Source: CAYPNF01 sp964411985
GTDB lineage: Bacteria; Verrucomicrobiota; Verrucomicrobiia; Limisphaerales; J093
Assembly: GCA_964411985.1 (NCBI GenBank)
Contig: CAYPNF010000046.1
Span: 3,525 to 67,524, forward strand
DNA: 64,000 bases
Direction: 5' to 3'
The translations under genes and the position numbers were made by a program. The notes under the pieces are model-generated. The model made no database searches. It worked only from the letters and a program-made list of their open reading frames with translations, and was not told the origin of the DNA. Below are positions 53,759 through 63,378 of this stretch, piece after piece. Within the stretch, counting starts at the first letter, position 1, and the number at the start of each line of letters is the position of its first letter.

Positions 53759-54595
53759 TTAGGTTCGCCGGAAGACCGCCGTCGCCGGGTTCACGGCACG
53801 CAGCAGGCCTACTTGCATGGTGACAGCATCCCGTTCGGCCTCCCCGGTCACGAAGTAACCGCCGGGGGCCAGGGCGCGTTCAAACTTTTCCAGGATCCGT
53901 TGTTGGATCGCGGGCTTGTAGTAGAACAGCAGATTGCAGCAGAGAATCAAGTCGAAATCCCCATACAGGCTCGTCGGTGGACAAACGGAACGCTGATCCA
54001 GCAGATCGTAAAAGGAAAAATCAACATGACTGCGCAACAGTGGAGCAACAACGTGGGTGTGGTCTTGCTCGGAAAAGTACTCTTGCAGATGCCGGAGCCT
54101 GACGTTTTGCAGAGCCGAACGGTCGAAGACTCCCGTGCGCGCTGAGGCCAGGGCCGATTCACATACGTCGCTGGCAATGATCCGAAAGGAAACCGGACTT
54201 CCCCGCGCCACTTCCAGATCTTGCAGCAAGATGGCAACTGAATAGGCCTCCTGGCCCGCGGAGCATGCTGCCGACCAGATCCGGATCTCACGGTTCCCGC
54301 TGCGAGTCTTCTCCTCGAGGAGAGAGGGCAGGACTACCTGCTCGAGTATACTGAAAGTGAGCGGGTTGCGGAAGAACTCGCTATAGCAGACCTGGAGTGA
54401 AGACGTGAACGCCTCTACCTCCAGCCGGTCGTCCTTCAAGCGCTCCAAGTACTCTTGGAGACTTCTGCAGGCCGTCGCCTCCTGCCGCCTTTCGATCGAC
54501 TTCACCAGGAAAGACTCTTCGTAGCAGGCCAGGTCCTTACCGTACCTTTCGCGCATTACACCTGCGAACTGACTCAGGAGGCTCGCTTTGTTCAT
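53759..54595 (-). CDS. cheR: CheR-type chemoreceptor glutamate methyltransferase
   Basis: The 278-residue protein has an N-terminal helical CheR domain ('YGKDLACYEESFLVKSIERR') and the SAM-binding domain with 'ITSFFR'-region equivalent 'CYSEFFRNP', motif I 'RIWSAACSAGQEAYSVAILL', 'IIASDVCESAL', and 'DLILCCNLLFYY' (family R-N-V-L-I-Y-F). The usual 'TxFFR' is 'SEFFR', and 'RNVLIYF' is 'CNLLFYY', so it belongs to a divergent subgroup. It would methylate receptor glutamates, possibly those of the two chemoreceptors ~30 kb away, or serve a non-motility system with the adjoining kinases. I chose the ATG at 54595 ('MNKASLL'); an upstream in-frame start adds 31 residues without similarity. Confidence 0.88.
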   Translation of the reverse strand: MNKASLLSQFAGVMRERYGKDLACYEESFLVKSIERRQEATACRSLQEYLERLKDDRLEVEAFTSSLQVCYSEFFRNPLTFSILEQVVLPSLLEEKTRSGNREIRIWSAACSAGQEAYSVAILLQDLEVARGSPVSFRIIASDVCESALASARTGVFDRSALQNVRLRHLQEYFSEQDHTHVVAPLLRSHVDFSFYDLLDQRSVCPPTSLYGDFDLILCCNLLFYYKPAIQQRILEKFERALAPGGYFVTGEAERDAVTMQVGLLRAVNPATAVFRRT

Positions 54596-54721
54596 ACGGT
54601 TCAGAAACGACTTTGTGGAGAGCACCTGGCATCCGCAACTCAAATCGACAGGGGAGGACTTTTCCCGCACGATGGGAACCGGCCCCACTCCCGGGCTGCA
54701 GGAGTGGGGATCGACTTCGTT

Positions 54722-57700
54722 CTACGGGCTCGCTTCCAGCCGCAGCATGTAGGGCCGAGCCGTGTTTGGGATCGGCAAGGCAAGGCTGTAACTGGTCGTT
54801 GTTGGGTAGATCCAAGGGGTGGCGGCACTCCAGGTGCGAAGATCGGAGCTCGACAAGATGCGGTAGGCGCGTCCGGGGGCGGTTTCCCAAGCGACTTGAA
54901 CTGTGTCTCCCGATCCCAGGACGGGCGGCTGGAGGACCAGGGTGGATAGGTTGTTCGTCGGATTGGTGCCGGCCATGAACTCTTGGTAGTCGCTCATGTG
55001 GTCCCCATCCGAATCAGTCTCAGGCGGATGAGAGCTTTCCACCCCGCCGAGGTAGGTCTCTTCCCAGCTGTCGGGGATGCCGTTGTGGTTCGTATCGGCG
55101 ATGGAGTAGACGCTGCGGAGAGCAAGCACGTTGGTTCCCGTCAGGACGTTGGTTTGAGGAGGAGGGGTGATGAAAAACGGTACTGGATCGAAGGTGGTCA
55201 CGTATTCACCCGGAATCACGTCGTTGAAGACGGTGAGCAGGCCTCTTCCAGACAGGGTAGAGGGCCCGCTCAGGCTGAAAGAGGCCTGAGCGAGGTTGTT
55301 GGTGACCACCACTGTGCCGCGAATGACGTTGGTGACCGTAACCGTAACGTCATCGATCAACCAACCTGGGCGCGGATGGGGTTCCAGGGTGAAGAATCCG
55401 TAGTACCATGAGAGCCGGATGACACGTCCCAGGTAAGGAGTTAGACTGATCTCGATTTCCTCCCACCCTCCCGAACCCTCGTCATAGGCGTCGAGCAACG
55501 TCCAGGTGGCGGCGTTGTTGGTGGATACATAAAGCTCTCCGACCTCGTAGATATCCAGGTCCGACCGTTCCGAGAAATCATAGCTTTGCCAGAAGCGGAG
55601 CGTGGCCTGATTTCCGCCCGTCAGGTCGATGGCTGGGCTTACGAGGCGGGAGTCAGCCACGTCGATGGCATCGCCCGTGAGGTTGCTAGCCCACGCATTG
55701 GTGGGGGAGTGGGCTTCGGTCTCCATGCCATTCGCCGGGATGCCCAACTGCCAGACCGAACCTTCTTCTCCCATGACCCCCGGCCAGACTGCCCAGGACG
55801 CGCCCCCATCCTCGAAATCAAAGGTGATGGGTGGAGCGGCCGGTTGCAGCGTGCGGAAGGTGTACATCTTGCCGTTGTTGTCATCGATCTTGGTGTTGCC
55901 GGCACGATCCCGACTGACGACCTGATAAAAGTAGCTTCGACCCGGGGCCAACCCTGTCAGGATGACTTCGTGCTCCGGGCTCAGTTCGGATTCGTAGGCC
56001 GTCCTGCCCAGAAAAAGAGACTCACCGAACTGGACAAGGGCATCCGTGGGTTTGGAGGTGAGCCAGATCACCGTTGCCTGTTCGTATTCGGGATCCACCT
56101 GGACGCTCGATATGGTGGGGATCTGCACATCCACTTGAGCCAACGCCTGCGCACTGCCCCGCGCCAGGTTGTCCGCATATTCCGCCCTGAGCGTATCTCC
56201 GTGCTTTGCGGGAAGCCGTCCCGCTGACATCGGTTCGTTGGTGGCCACCAGGGTGAAAAAACCGCGGAAAGTTCCTTTGCGCACGGTCTCGTCCAGAGTC
56301 AAAGACAGGGAACCAGTTGAACTCGAGGTCGACACCGTGATCTGGCATGTCTTCGAGCCTGCCAAGTCGGAGTCGGACACCTCGACAGTGACCAGGCTGG
56401 GGATCGTGTAGGCGGTATTATCGAAAGAGACCGACCCAAGCCCATTCAGCCCCGGGGCAAGGAAGCTGAGAACATTCCGCATGACCGCCGCCCGGTTATT
56501 GGGGGCATCCCCCCGCTCGGGAAGGGTGTCAAAGGGGAAGCTGAAGAAGACCACGCGCCCTTTGGAATCACTCCCGGGACGGGGTGATTTGATCCCTGCA
56601 ATTCTCCCGGTGATGGGTTCGAGCAGGATGGGAATGGCGTTGGTGGTGGGAGTGAAAGTGTCCGAAACATCCGGATCAATGCCAAGTAGCTGAAGAACGT
56701 CGTTATCGTAGAGGGTGTAATCGAGCGCCATGTCCATCCCGGAGGTCAGCGGCTCGTTATCGATTCCCAGCACGGACGGGACTTGGGCGTCCTCGGCAAA
56801 ACTCTGTACGTGGAGAATGTTCGTGCGGAAGGAAGTGGGTCCGATCCGGCTCAAGGCTTCCATCGAGCAATAGAAGAGGGCTCCGCCATCCTGCACGTAG
56901 CTGGAGAGCGTGGCTTGTTGGGCGGGCGTGATGGCCGAGGTGCTGAAAAAACTGTCCGATGTTCTCCAAATGACTATGGCGAAAGGACTTAGATCGTTGG
57001 TGTTAGGCGATGGACTGTCAGGTTGGGTCAAATCCCAAATATCGTAGGACACCCCCGCTGCGTCCAGGGCATCTGTGTATGTAGTAAGAGGAATTTCCGT
57101 TGGGTCGAGATCGTTTTCCCTTACGTAGGCATCGACCAGGAGGACAGTAGAAGCAGGGGTAGGCAGGAAACTGAACAGAATCCCATTGTTATCGTTCGTA
57201 GCTCGATTGCCCGCTTCGTCCGTCGCAACGACATAGTATTTGTATTCCACCCCCGTCTGCAGCCCGGAGATGACGACCCGCTGGCCGGTAAGGAGCACGG
57301 TGTTGGTGATGGCGTTTGCAAGGGGAAGATTGGTTCCAAAGACGACGGTTCCCGAAGCAGCTTCATCGGTGTTCCACGTAATGGCCACATTCCCCAAGCG
57401 GTTGGTGGCTTCAATCATACCGATGGCTGGGGGGATGAGGTCCACCCGAGCCAGAGCGGTCCGGGTGGCCGCTGGTGAGGCATCCAGGTAGGTGGCCTGG
57501 ATGAGATCTTCGTGGACCAGAGTGATCTCACCTGAACCCGGCTCGGAGGACAAGGTGGTGGCGATCGAGTTGGTGAACACGCCGCCGGGGCCGGCGCGCA
57601 GGAGTACTACCGGCTTTCCGGTTGGATCGGATGAGGTATTGAGCTGGACTGCGACCGAGTTTTGGGCCGAGAGGTCAGCATCAAACAGCTTGATCTGGAT

Positions 57701-59893
57701 TTGGTCCGGCACGGTAAAGGCCGCTCGGTTGAAGTAGAGGGTACCCACTCCAGGTGAAGGAATATCTCCGGAGACCACCAGTGCGAAATCCTGTTCGGGA
57801 CGAGGCAAGTCCCGTCCATCGATGTCCTCCACTACATTGTGAGCCCGTACCCGGACGAGGTACTGTCCAACCTGGGGACTCGAGACGCGTACCGCTTCGA
57901 CGTTGTTGATCCGGTCTGCCGAAGGGGCGTCAGGGACGGATTCTCCGTTCAGAAACTGGTTGCCTCGGTAGATGCGCCCGTCGGGTGCGACGACCTCCAG
58001 GTCCAGGTCGTTGACCAGGGCGGGAATGGCCGCGGGAAGGCCAGGAACGTCCGTATAGACCAAAGTGACTTTCAGGGCCTCAGCAGTGGTTCCGACCAGG
58101 ACCTGCTTTTCGACGGATTGTCCCGAGGAAAGCCTCGCCTGCTGGTCCAGGAACTGGAGGTTGGCGGTGGTGGCCACGAGTTCGGTGAGATCGACCCGCC
58201 CCCATCCTTCATCCGCGTTGGGCACCGGGCCGGTTCCGGCCCAGGCCTCCATGTCCACCGCAGAGTGAATGAGAGCGGCTTTGGTTAGCGCGGGGGAGGG
58301 GGTGGCTCCGTTGTGGGTTTGGCGGTAATACTGCACGAACACCGCGGCGGCACCCGATACATGCGGCCCGGCCTGGCTGGTTCCTCCTTGGTAAAGGTAG
58401 TTCTCCGAGATGGGCGACCACGCGTTCTCGTCAGAAGCATAGGCCGATTTGAGGGACGCAATCCACGTGCCTGGTGCCACGACATCGGGTTTGATGCGTC
58501 CATCTTCGCAGGGGCCACGGCTGGAGAAATCCGCCATGGATTCGGCTCCCTCGGCATAGAGGAAGAACTCGGGACGATCATTCTGGGAAGCGCCCGTGGC
58601 GATGACGTTCTTGCCCACAGCGGGACTGCCGATGGTCTGGCTGCCTGGACCTGCATTGCCGGCTGAGAACTCCAAGATGTAAGGCTGAGAACCAGGCATG
58701 TCCGCGTCCGCGTCCCTGACAAGGGCGTCGAACTCCGCTGCGCTGAGGTCGTAGCGGCCCTGGGTGTCGTCGCCCCAGCTGTTCGATCCGATGACCGCCC
58801 CGGCGCGAACCGCATCGTGCGTGAGGACCTCATAGGTGGGTGGTGCTTCATAATTGCCAGCGCCGTCGAAGATGCGCTGAGCCACCAAGTGTGCCCCCGG
58901 CGCGACCCCCAATCCATAGAGAGCGGGTTTGCGGCCCGAGGGTAGTTCGTCCGGGTCGAGAAACTCAATCAACTCACCGCCACTTTCGTCGGTTTCCCCA
59001 GTCGCCCCATTGCCGGCGATAATCCCCGCGACATGGGTCCCGTGACTATGCTCGTCCGAAGCGTCCTGCAGGCTGCCGTAGTAGAAGAGGGCGTCCACCC
59101 TGCCTGCCAAGTCGGGGTGCATCGTTTCCTTTTCGCCGGTATGGAGCCCGCTGTCGGCCACGGCAACCGTCACCCCGCGGCCATCATAGCCGAGGTCTTG
59201 AACAATCGTTCCGTGGGCATTGGTCGTGTCAGGCTCCCCACCGACGATCCAGGAGGCTACCTCATCCATCAGTTTCATTCTGGGTGCTGCTTCAACCCAG
59301 AGCACGGAGGAAAGGCTGGCCAGGCTGGACAGCTGGCTGGACGGGACGTTGCCGTGGAGTATACGCCCGGAGTGCATGGGGCGTCCCATACGAGTCTCCC
59401 GCAACATGCGCACGGTGCGCAGGGTCTCGGCCTGGGTCGCGGCGGGACTCAGCAATACGCTGACGGCCAGATCCTTGCCAGGGCCTTGAGCCCCAGTTTG
59501 TAGGCTTTTCTCCACTTTGTATGCCGGGAAGTACTCCCCCACCCAGCGAACGAAGGAAAGGCTCCGCAGACCGGCAAGCGAGGTGCCTGAAAGGCGGGCA
59601 ACAAAGGCATCTTCAGGGACATACCTTAGGAGGAGGACATTCCTCGCGCGCAGCACCTCTTTCCATTCGGGTTTCAGACGATCTTGCAGTTGAACAAGAT
59701 ACAGCCCTGTTACCTCCGGATCGCCCCCTTGGAGCCGGGCTTTCGAGGCAGGCTCAGGGTCGGGAGTAGCCAGCATCTGGTTGCGGAGGCGGATGGGCTT
59801 GGTGTCCGCGTTGGATGTCTCCGCCAAGCCAAAGAGCCAAAGAGCCAGCAGGCTCAGCCCAATCCAAGGTCGAAATGACACATACTTGCGCAT
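54722..59893 (-). CDS. Giant secreted subtilisin-like (S8) serine peptidase with C-terminal modules
   Basis: The 1,723-residue protein has a signal peptide ('PWIGLSLLALWLFGLAETSNA') and a propeptide to ~190. The S8 domain has Asp247 in 'VAVADSGLHTG', His287 in 'HSHGTHVAGII', Asn in 'SNSWGDD' and Ser506 in 'GGTSQAGPHVSGAA'; the usual G-T-S-M-A is G-T-S-Q-A here. Later parts include fibronectin-III-like domains ('VAITWNTDEAASGTVVFG', 'VIWLTSKPTDALVQFG', each ending in a Y-x-Y-x-V-x-x-x-D-x-A-G-N motif), a MAM-like region near 'ITFDFEDGGASW', an Asp-rich TSP3-type segment ('DTNHNGIPDSWEE') and the 'YRILSSSDLRTW' end module. It should digest extracellular protein at the cell surface. ATG 59893 is preferred to a GTG 15 bases upstream. 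Confidence 0.93.
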   Translation of the reverse strand: MRKYVSFRPWIGLSLLALWLFGLAETSNADTKPIRLRNQMLATPDPEPASKARLQGGDPEVTGLYLVQLQDRLKPEWKEVLRARNVLLLRYVPEDAFVARLSGTSLAGLRSLSFVRWVGEYFPAYKVEKSLQTGAQGPGKDLAVSVLLSPAATQAETLRTVRMLRETRMGRPMHSGRILHGNVPSSQLSSLASLSSVLWVEAAPRMKLMDEVASWIVGGEPDTTNAHGTIVQDLGYDGRGVTVAVADSGLHTGEKETMHPDLAGRVDALFYYGSLQDASDEHSHGTHVAGIIAGNGATGETDESGGELIEFLDPDELPSGRKPALYGLGVAPGAHLVAQRIFDGAGNYEAPPTYEVLTHDAVRAGAVIGSNSWGDDTQGRYDLSAAEFDALVRDADADMPGSQPYILEFSAGNAGPGSQTIGSPAVGKNVIATGASQNDRPEFFLYAEGAESMADFSSRGPCEDGRIKPDVVAPGTWIASLKSAYASDENAWSPISENYLYQGGTSQAGPHVSGAAAVFVQYYRQTHNGATPSPALTKAALIHSAVDMEAWAGTGPVPNADEGWGRVDLTELVATTANLQFLDQQARLSSGQSVEKQVLVGTTAEALKVTLVYTDVPGLPAAIPALVNDLDLEVVAPDGRIYRGNQFLNGESVPDAPSADRINNVEAVRVSSPQVGQYLVRVRAHNVVEDIDGRDLPRPEQDFALVVSGDIPSPGVGTLYFNRAAFTVPDQIQIKLFDADLSAQNSVAVQLNTSSDPTGKPVVLLRAGPGGVFTNSIATTLSSEPGSGEITLVHEDLIQATYLDASPAATRTALARVDLIPPAIGMIEATNRLGNVAITWNTDEAASGTVVFGTNLPLANAITNTVLLTGQRVVISGLQTGVEYKYYVVATDEAGNRATNDNNGILFSFLPTPASTVLLVDAYVRENDLDPTEIPLTTYTDALDAAGVSYDIWDLTQPDSPSPNTNDLSPFAIVIWRTSDSFFSTSAITPAQQATLSSYVQDGGALFYCSMEALSRIGPTSFRTNILHVQSFAEDAQVPSVLGIDNEPLTSGMDMALDYTLYDNDVLQLLGIDPDVSDTFTPTTNAIPILLEPITGRIAGIKSPRPGSDSKGRVVFFSFPFDTLPERGDAPNNRAAVMRNVLSFLAPGLNGLGSVSFDNTAYTIPSLVTVEVSDSDLAGSKTCQITVSTSSSTGSLSLTLDETVRKGTFRGFFTLVATNEPMSAGRLPAKHGDTLRAEYADNLARGSAQALAQVDVQIPTISSVQVDPEYEQATVIWLTSKPTDALVQFGESLFLGRTAYESELSPEHEVILTGLAPGRSYFYQVVSRDRAGNTKIDDNNGKMYTFRTLQPAAPPITFDFEDGGASWAVWPGVMGEEGSVWQLGIPANGMETEAHSPTNAWASNLTGDAIDVADSRLVSPAIDLTGGNQATLRFWQSYDFSERSDLDIYEVGELYVSTNNAATWTLLDAYDEGSGGWEEIEISLTPYLGRVIRLSWYYGFFTLEPHPRPGWLIDDVTVTVTNVIRGTVVVTNNLAQASFSLSGPSTLSGRGLLTVFNDVIPGEYVTTFDPVPFFITPPPQTNVLTGTNVLALRSVYSIADTNHNGIPDSWEETYLGGVESSHPPETDSDGDHMSDYQEFMAGTNPTNNLSTLVLQPPVLGSGDTVQVAWETAPGRAYRILSSSDLRTWSAATPWIYPTTTSYSLALPIPNTARPYMLRLEASP

Positions 59894-60175
59894 AAACCGT
59901 ACCGGCACCTAATCGCACACACTAGCTCGTTCCTGAGACAACTATGGCTAATGGTGCATGATAGCCCAAGCCATTATCCACCAGGCATCCCGTTGATGTC
60001 CAATCAGAACAACGTTCCAACTTCTCAAGAGGCGAAACAACTCAGAACGCTACGTTGGCCTGAAAAGAGCAGACGGTGTGCCATCCAGCGGTTAGATGAG
60101 GAGGGACTTTCTGGCCGGAGTGGATCGAGGCAAAGTTCTCGCCTTGTGCCGGTGTTTGTCCTACTTTCGCTGCGT

Positions 60176-61243
60176 ATGAGCAAACATTCTGGTCTCAACT
60201 GGTTCGCCATCAACCTTGGAACCGCCCTTGTTACCTCGCTCGGCCTTGTGGCACACGCTCAGCCTGACCCGAATTGGCTTGGGCATGATCGTCTTCGACC
60301 GCCTCCGCCGGCGGTGGATTCTGGCGCGCCCAGCACCCAGGATAAGGTTGGCAAAGCCCCTTCCGACGCGGTGGTCCTGTTTGACGGCTCCGATTTGTCG
60401 AAGTGGGTCAGCATGGACGGGTCACCCACCAAGTGGATCATGAAGGATGGATACATGGAATGTGTGTCCGGCAGTGGGTACATTCGGACGCTTCAGAACT
60501 TTGGCGATTGTCAGTTGCATGTGGAATGGGCTGCCCCGGTGCCGGCCCAAGGAGAAGGGCAGGGGCGAGGCAACAGTGGCGTTTTCTTTGGTTTGGACCG
60601 CTACGAGGTTCAGGTGCTGGATTCCTATCAGAGTAGAACCTACTCCGATGGTTCGGCGTCATCCATCTACGGACAGTACCCTCCCCTGGTGAATGCTTCG
60701 CGTCCTCCGGGACAATGGCAGACCTATGACATTCTCTGGACCGCTCCGCGGTTTGACGCGGGTGGCAAACTGGTCTCTGCAGCCCTTCTTACGGTTCTTC
60801 ATAATGGCGTTTTGGTGCAACAGAATGTCAAGCTTACGGGGCCCACTGGTTGGCTGGGGCGCGCTCCCTACCAGGCGCATCCGGAGAAACTCCCCCTTGC
60901 TTTCCAGGATCACGGAAACCCGGTCCGCTTCCGCAACGTTTGGGTTCGGGAATTGGGGCCGTCTGGGAAGCGTGAGTTCACTTTTGGCAACGCCGTGCTG
61001 GATCGATGCGTTGGGACTTACGAGGTGAACCCGGACTTCAAGGTGGAAGTGAAGTGTGAAGGAAGCCAGTTGCAGCTGAGTTTTTCTGGCAGTCGCTTCG
61101 ACCTGTTCGCCGAGTCCGAGACGAAGTTCTTTGCCAAGACCACCGATGTCCAGTGCGAGTTTATGGTCGGTGCAGACGGTAAGGTGGAAAAAGTGGTGTT
61201 CTCGGTCGGGGAGGGTGGCATGACTGCCAAGAAAGTGAAGTGA
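60176..61243 (+). CDS. Secreted DUF1080 (3-keto-disaccharide hydrolase-like) protein
   Basis: The 355-residue protein has a signal peptide ('INLGTALVTSLGLVAHAQ'). The DUF1080 beta-sandwich begins 'VVLFDGSDLSKWVSMDG' and goes on with 'GSGYIRTLQNFGDCQLHVEW', 'GNSGVFFGLDRYEVQVLDSY', 'QTYDILWTAPRF', 'VLHNGVLVQQNV' and 'PVRFRNVWVREL', all hallmarks of the family. Some members hydrolyse 3-keto-glycosides made by Gfo/Idh/MocA enzymes, which are present elsewhere in this window. The last ~90 residues ('FGNAVLDRCVGTYEVNPDFKVEV') form an extra beta domain like DUF3471. The ATG at 60176 precedes the signal. Its stop overlaps the next start by one base. The 282-base gap to the divergent peptidase gene shows no other gene. 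Confidence 0.92.
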   Translation: MSKHSGLNWFAINLGTALVTSLGLVAHAQPDPNWLGHDRLRPPPPAVDSGAPSTQDKVGKAPSDAVVLFDGSDLSKWVSMDGSPTKWIMKDGYMECVSGSGYIRTLQNFGDCQLHVEWAAPVPAQGEGQGRGNSGVFFGLDRYEVQVLDSYQSRTYSDGSASSIYGQYPPLVNASRPPGQWQTYDILWTAPRFDAGGKLVSAALLTVLHNGVLVQQNVKLTGPTGWLGRAPYQAHPEKLPLAFQDHGNPVRFRNVWVRELGPSGKREFTFGNAVLDRCVGTYEVNPDFKVEVKCEGSQLQLSFSGSRFDLFAESETKFFAKTTDVQCEFMVGADGKVEKVVFSVGEGGMTAKKVK

Positions 61244-62634
61244 TGGCACACAGGGATTCATCCGGGAAGAACATCATGAGCGCTCCCCTTCATGCTGGTT
61301 GGGCACCCGATTCCTGGAAAGCCAGGAAGGTGGCCCAGCAGCCTCAGTACCCTGATCCAGAGTCCTTTCAAGCCGTGCTGGCCCAGCTTGCCCGGCTTCC
61401 CCCGCTGGTGACGAGCTGGGAAATCGAGACTCTGAAAGGGCAACTCGCCGAGGCGGTCCGCGGCGAGCGCTTCCTCCTGCAAGGCGGAGACTGTTCGGAA
61501 TCCTTCGACGACTGCGAATCGGGCGCGATCGCGGACAAGTTGAAGATCCTGCTGCAGATGAGCCTGGTATTGGTTCAGGGTAGCAAGAAGCGGGTGATAC
61601 GGGTGGGGCGGTTTGCGGGCCAGTACGCCAAGCCAAGGTCGTCCGATCTGGAGACTCGAGGAGGCGTTACGTTGCCTGCCTATCGCGGGGATATGATTAA
61701 CCGAATTGCATTTGAGGAGGCTGATCGCATTCCGGATCCGAACCTTCTGCTCCGTGGCTATGAGCGAGCAGCCCTGACCATTAATTTCATTCGGGCGTTG
61801 ATTGATGGTGGGTTTGCCGACCTGCACCATCCTGAGTACTGGGAACTGGATTTCGCCAGCAAGTCCCCGTTGGGAGCGGAATACCGCAAAATGGTACAAA
61901 CCGTGGATGAGTCGCTGCGGTTCATGGAAACGCTGACCGGTGTGCGCCTGTCGGACATCAACCGGGTGGATTTCTTCACCAGCCATGAGGGTTTGCACTT
62001 GCCCTATGAACAGGCTCAGACCCGGCGGGTGCCCCGCCGGGAAGGGTGGTACAATCTATCAACTCACTTCCCATGGATTGGAAACCGCACGCGGGCGCTG
62101 GACGGGGCCCATCTCGAGTACTTTCGCGGTATTCAGAACCCCGTGGCGGTCAAGATCGGGGGAAGTGTGACTCCGGAGGAGGTGCTTGCCCTGTGCGAAA
62201 TCCTCAATCCAACAAACGAGGCAGGTCGGCTGACGCTGATTCATCGGTTCGGTGCTTCCAAGATCGAGGCGGGCCTGCCCCCGATCGTGGACGCCGTGCG
62301 GCGCGCGGACAAGGTGGTTCTTTGGTGCTGCGATCCGATGCACGGAAACACCGAGACCACGAGCACGGGGATCAAGACCCGTCGTTTTGACGAGATTCTC
62401 AAAGAGTTGGAGAGTTCCTGCCGCATCTTGAGCGACTGCGGCACCCATTTGGGCGGTGTGCATTTTGAGCTCACCGGGGAAAACGTCACCGAGTGTGTGG
62501 GGGGATCTTGTGGCGTTACCGAGGCGGATTTGCAGACCGCCTATCGAACCGTCGTCGACCCGCGTCTCAACTACCAGCAGGCGCTGGAGATGGCCCTTCG
62601 TTTGGCCAGGTTGATGAAGCCCTCTTTGCGCTAG
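61243..62634 (+). CDS. Class II 3-deoxy-7-phosphoheptulonate (DAHP) synthase
   Basis: The 463-residue protein is a plant/AroH-II-type DAHP synthase, the first step of the shikimate pathway. Seen: 'FLLQGGDCSESFDDC' (metal Cys), 'RVGRFAGQYAKPRSS', 'NRTRALDGAHLEYFRGI', 'VAVKIGGSVTPEE', 'LIHRFGASKIE', 'WCCDPMHGNTETTSTGIKTR' and 'GGVHFELTGENVTECVGG'. All active-site blocks are intact. Family members start close to 'W-x-P-x-S-W', so the ATG at 61276 ('MSAPLHAGWAPDSW') is as likely as the ATG at 61243, which overlaps the DUF1080 stop. Coupling of this cytoplasmic enzyme to a secreted sugar enzyme has no obvious metabolic sense. Confidence 0.95.
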   Translation: MAHRDSSGKNIMSAPLHAGWAPDSWKARKVAQQPQYPDPESFQAVLAQLARLPPLVTSWEIETLKGQLAEAVRGERFLLQGGDCSESFDDCESGAIADKLKILLQMSLVLVQGSKKRVIRVGRFAGQYAKPRSSDLETRGGVTLPAYRGDMINRIAFEEADRIPDPNLLLRGYERAALTINFIRALIDGGFADLHHPEYWELDFASKSPLGAEYRKMVQTVDESLRFMETLTGVRLSDINRVDFFTSHEGLHLPYEQAQTRRVPRREGWYNLSTHFPWIGNRTRALDGAHLEYFRGIQNPVAVKIGGSVTPEEVLALCEILNPTNEAGRLTLIHRFGASKIEAGLPPIVDAVRRADKVVLWCCDPMHGNTETTSTGIKTRRFDEILKELESSCRILSDCGTHLGGVHFELTGENVTECVGGSCGVTEADLQTAYRTVVDPRLNYQQALEMALRLARLMKPSLR

Positions 62635-62646
62635 CGTTCGTCTCCC

Positions 62647-63378
62647 ATGTCCACGCCGGTGTTTTCTGTGCGGGTGAAGGAGGAAACAGCCACCTTTTGG
62701 GCCGCCCCTGATCCGGCGCGGTTGGCAAAACAGCTGCACGAAATTGCCTCCGTCTGGTCCAAGACACTACTCCTCTGTCTCGGACGGGAAGATCCATCCT
62801 TGGTCTGGGTGCTCTACGGCGAGATCCTGGCGTTTGGCGTTGTCCTCACCGAACTCCAACTTCATCAGCAGCGCTGCCCGGATGCTCAGCGGTTCTCCAA
62901 GGCCCTGGGAGACCACCTTGCCCGGTTGTGCCGCCGTACTCGAGGTGCCTTGCGTCTGCGCTGCTTGCTCGCTAGATCGCCCAAGCCCCAAGCAAGCTCA
63001 GATGCGGTCCTGGAGTCCTTCGATTTGGTGAAGGCCGGCCGGGCTTATCGGGAGTTTCACGTTACGGAGGAGATGTTCGCCGATTTTTGCAGCGTCACCG
63101 GTTTAGCGAGGGAAACTTTGGTGGGACACGGCTCGAATCTGGTCTCGCTCCTTTTTTACATGGTGATCCACGGGCGTGTCTATTCTGAGGGGAACGTTAC
63201 CCGCCAACAGCTCAATCGCGTTCTCAAGTCGGTTCGTGAATGCCGCTCCAGTTTGGAGGAATCCATCCGGAGTGCCTTCCATCCCGCCCAAGGGGAGACA
63301 AGGAAGCCTGAGTTGCCTGACTCGAGATCAGGACTGGTGGCGAAGACGAACCTGCTCCGTAACGTCCTCCAAACTTAG
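62647..63378 (+). CDS. Protein of unknown function
   Basis: I do not recognise this 243-residue protein. It starts 12 bases after the DAHP synthase stop, on the same strand, so it is probably in that operon. It is soluble, mostly helical and Arg/Leu-rich, with a middle part 'DLVKAGRAYREFHVTEEMFADFCSVTG' that looks well formed. There is no signal peptide or membrane helix. Its last 51 bases overlap, tail to tail, the end of the convergent PAS gene, and both frames look coding there. Confidence 0.65.
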   Translation: MSTPVFSVRVKEETATFWAAPDPARLAKQLHEIASVWSKTLLLCLGREDPSLVWVLYGEILAFGVVLTELQLHQQRCPDAQRFSKALGDHLARLCRRTRGALRLRCLLARSPKPQASSDAVLESFDLVKAGRAYREFHVTEEMFADFCSVTGLARETLVGHGSNLVSLLFYMVIHGRVYSEGNVTRQQLNRVLKSVRECRSSLEESIRSAFHPAQGETRKPELPDSRSGLVAKTNLLRNVLQT

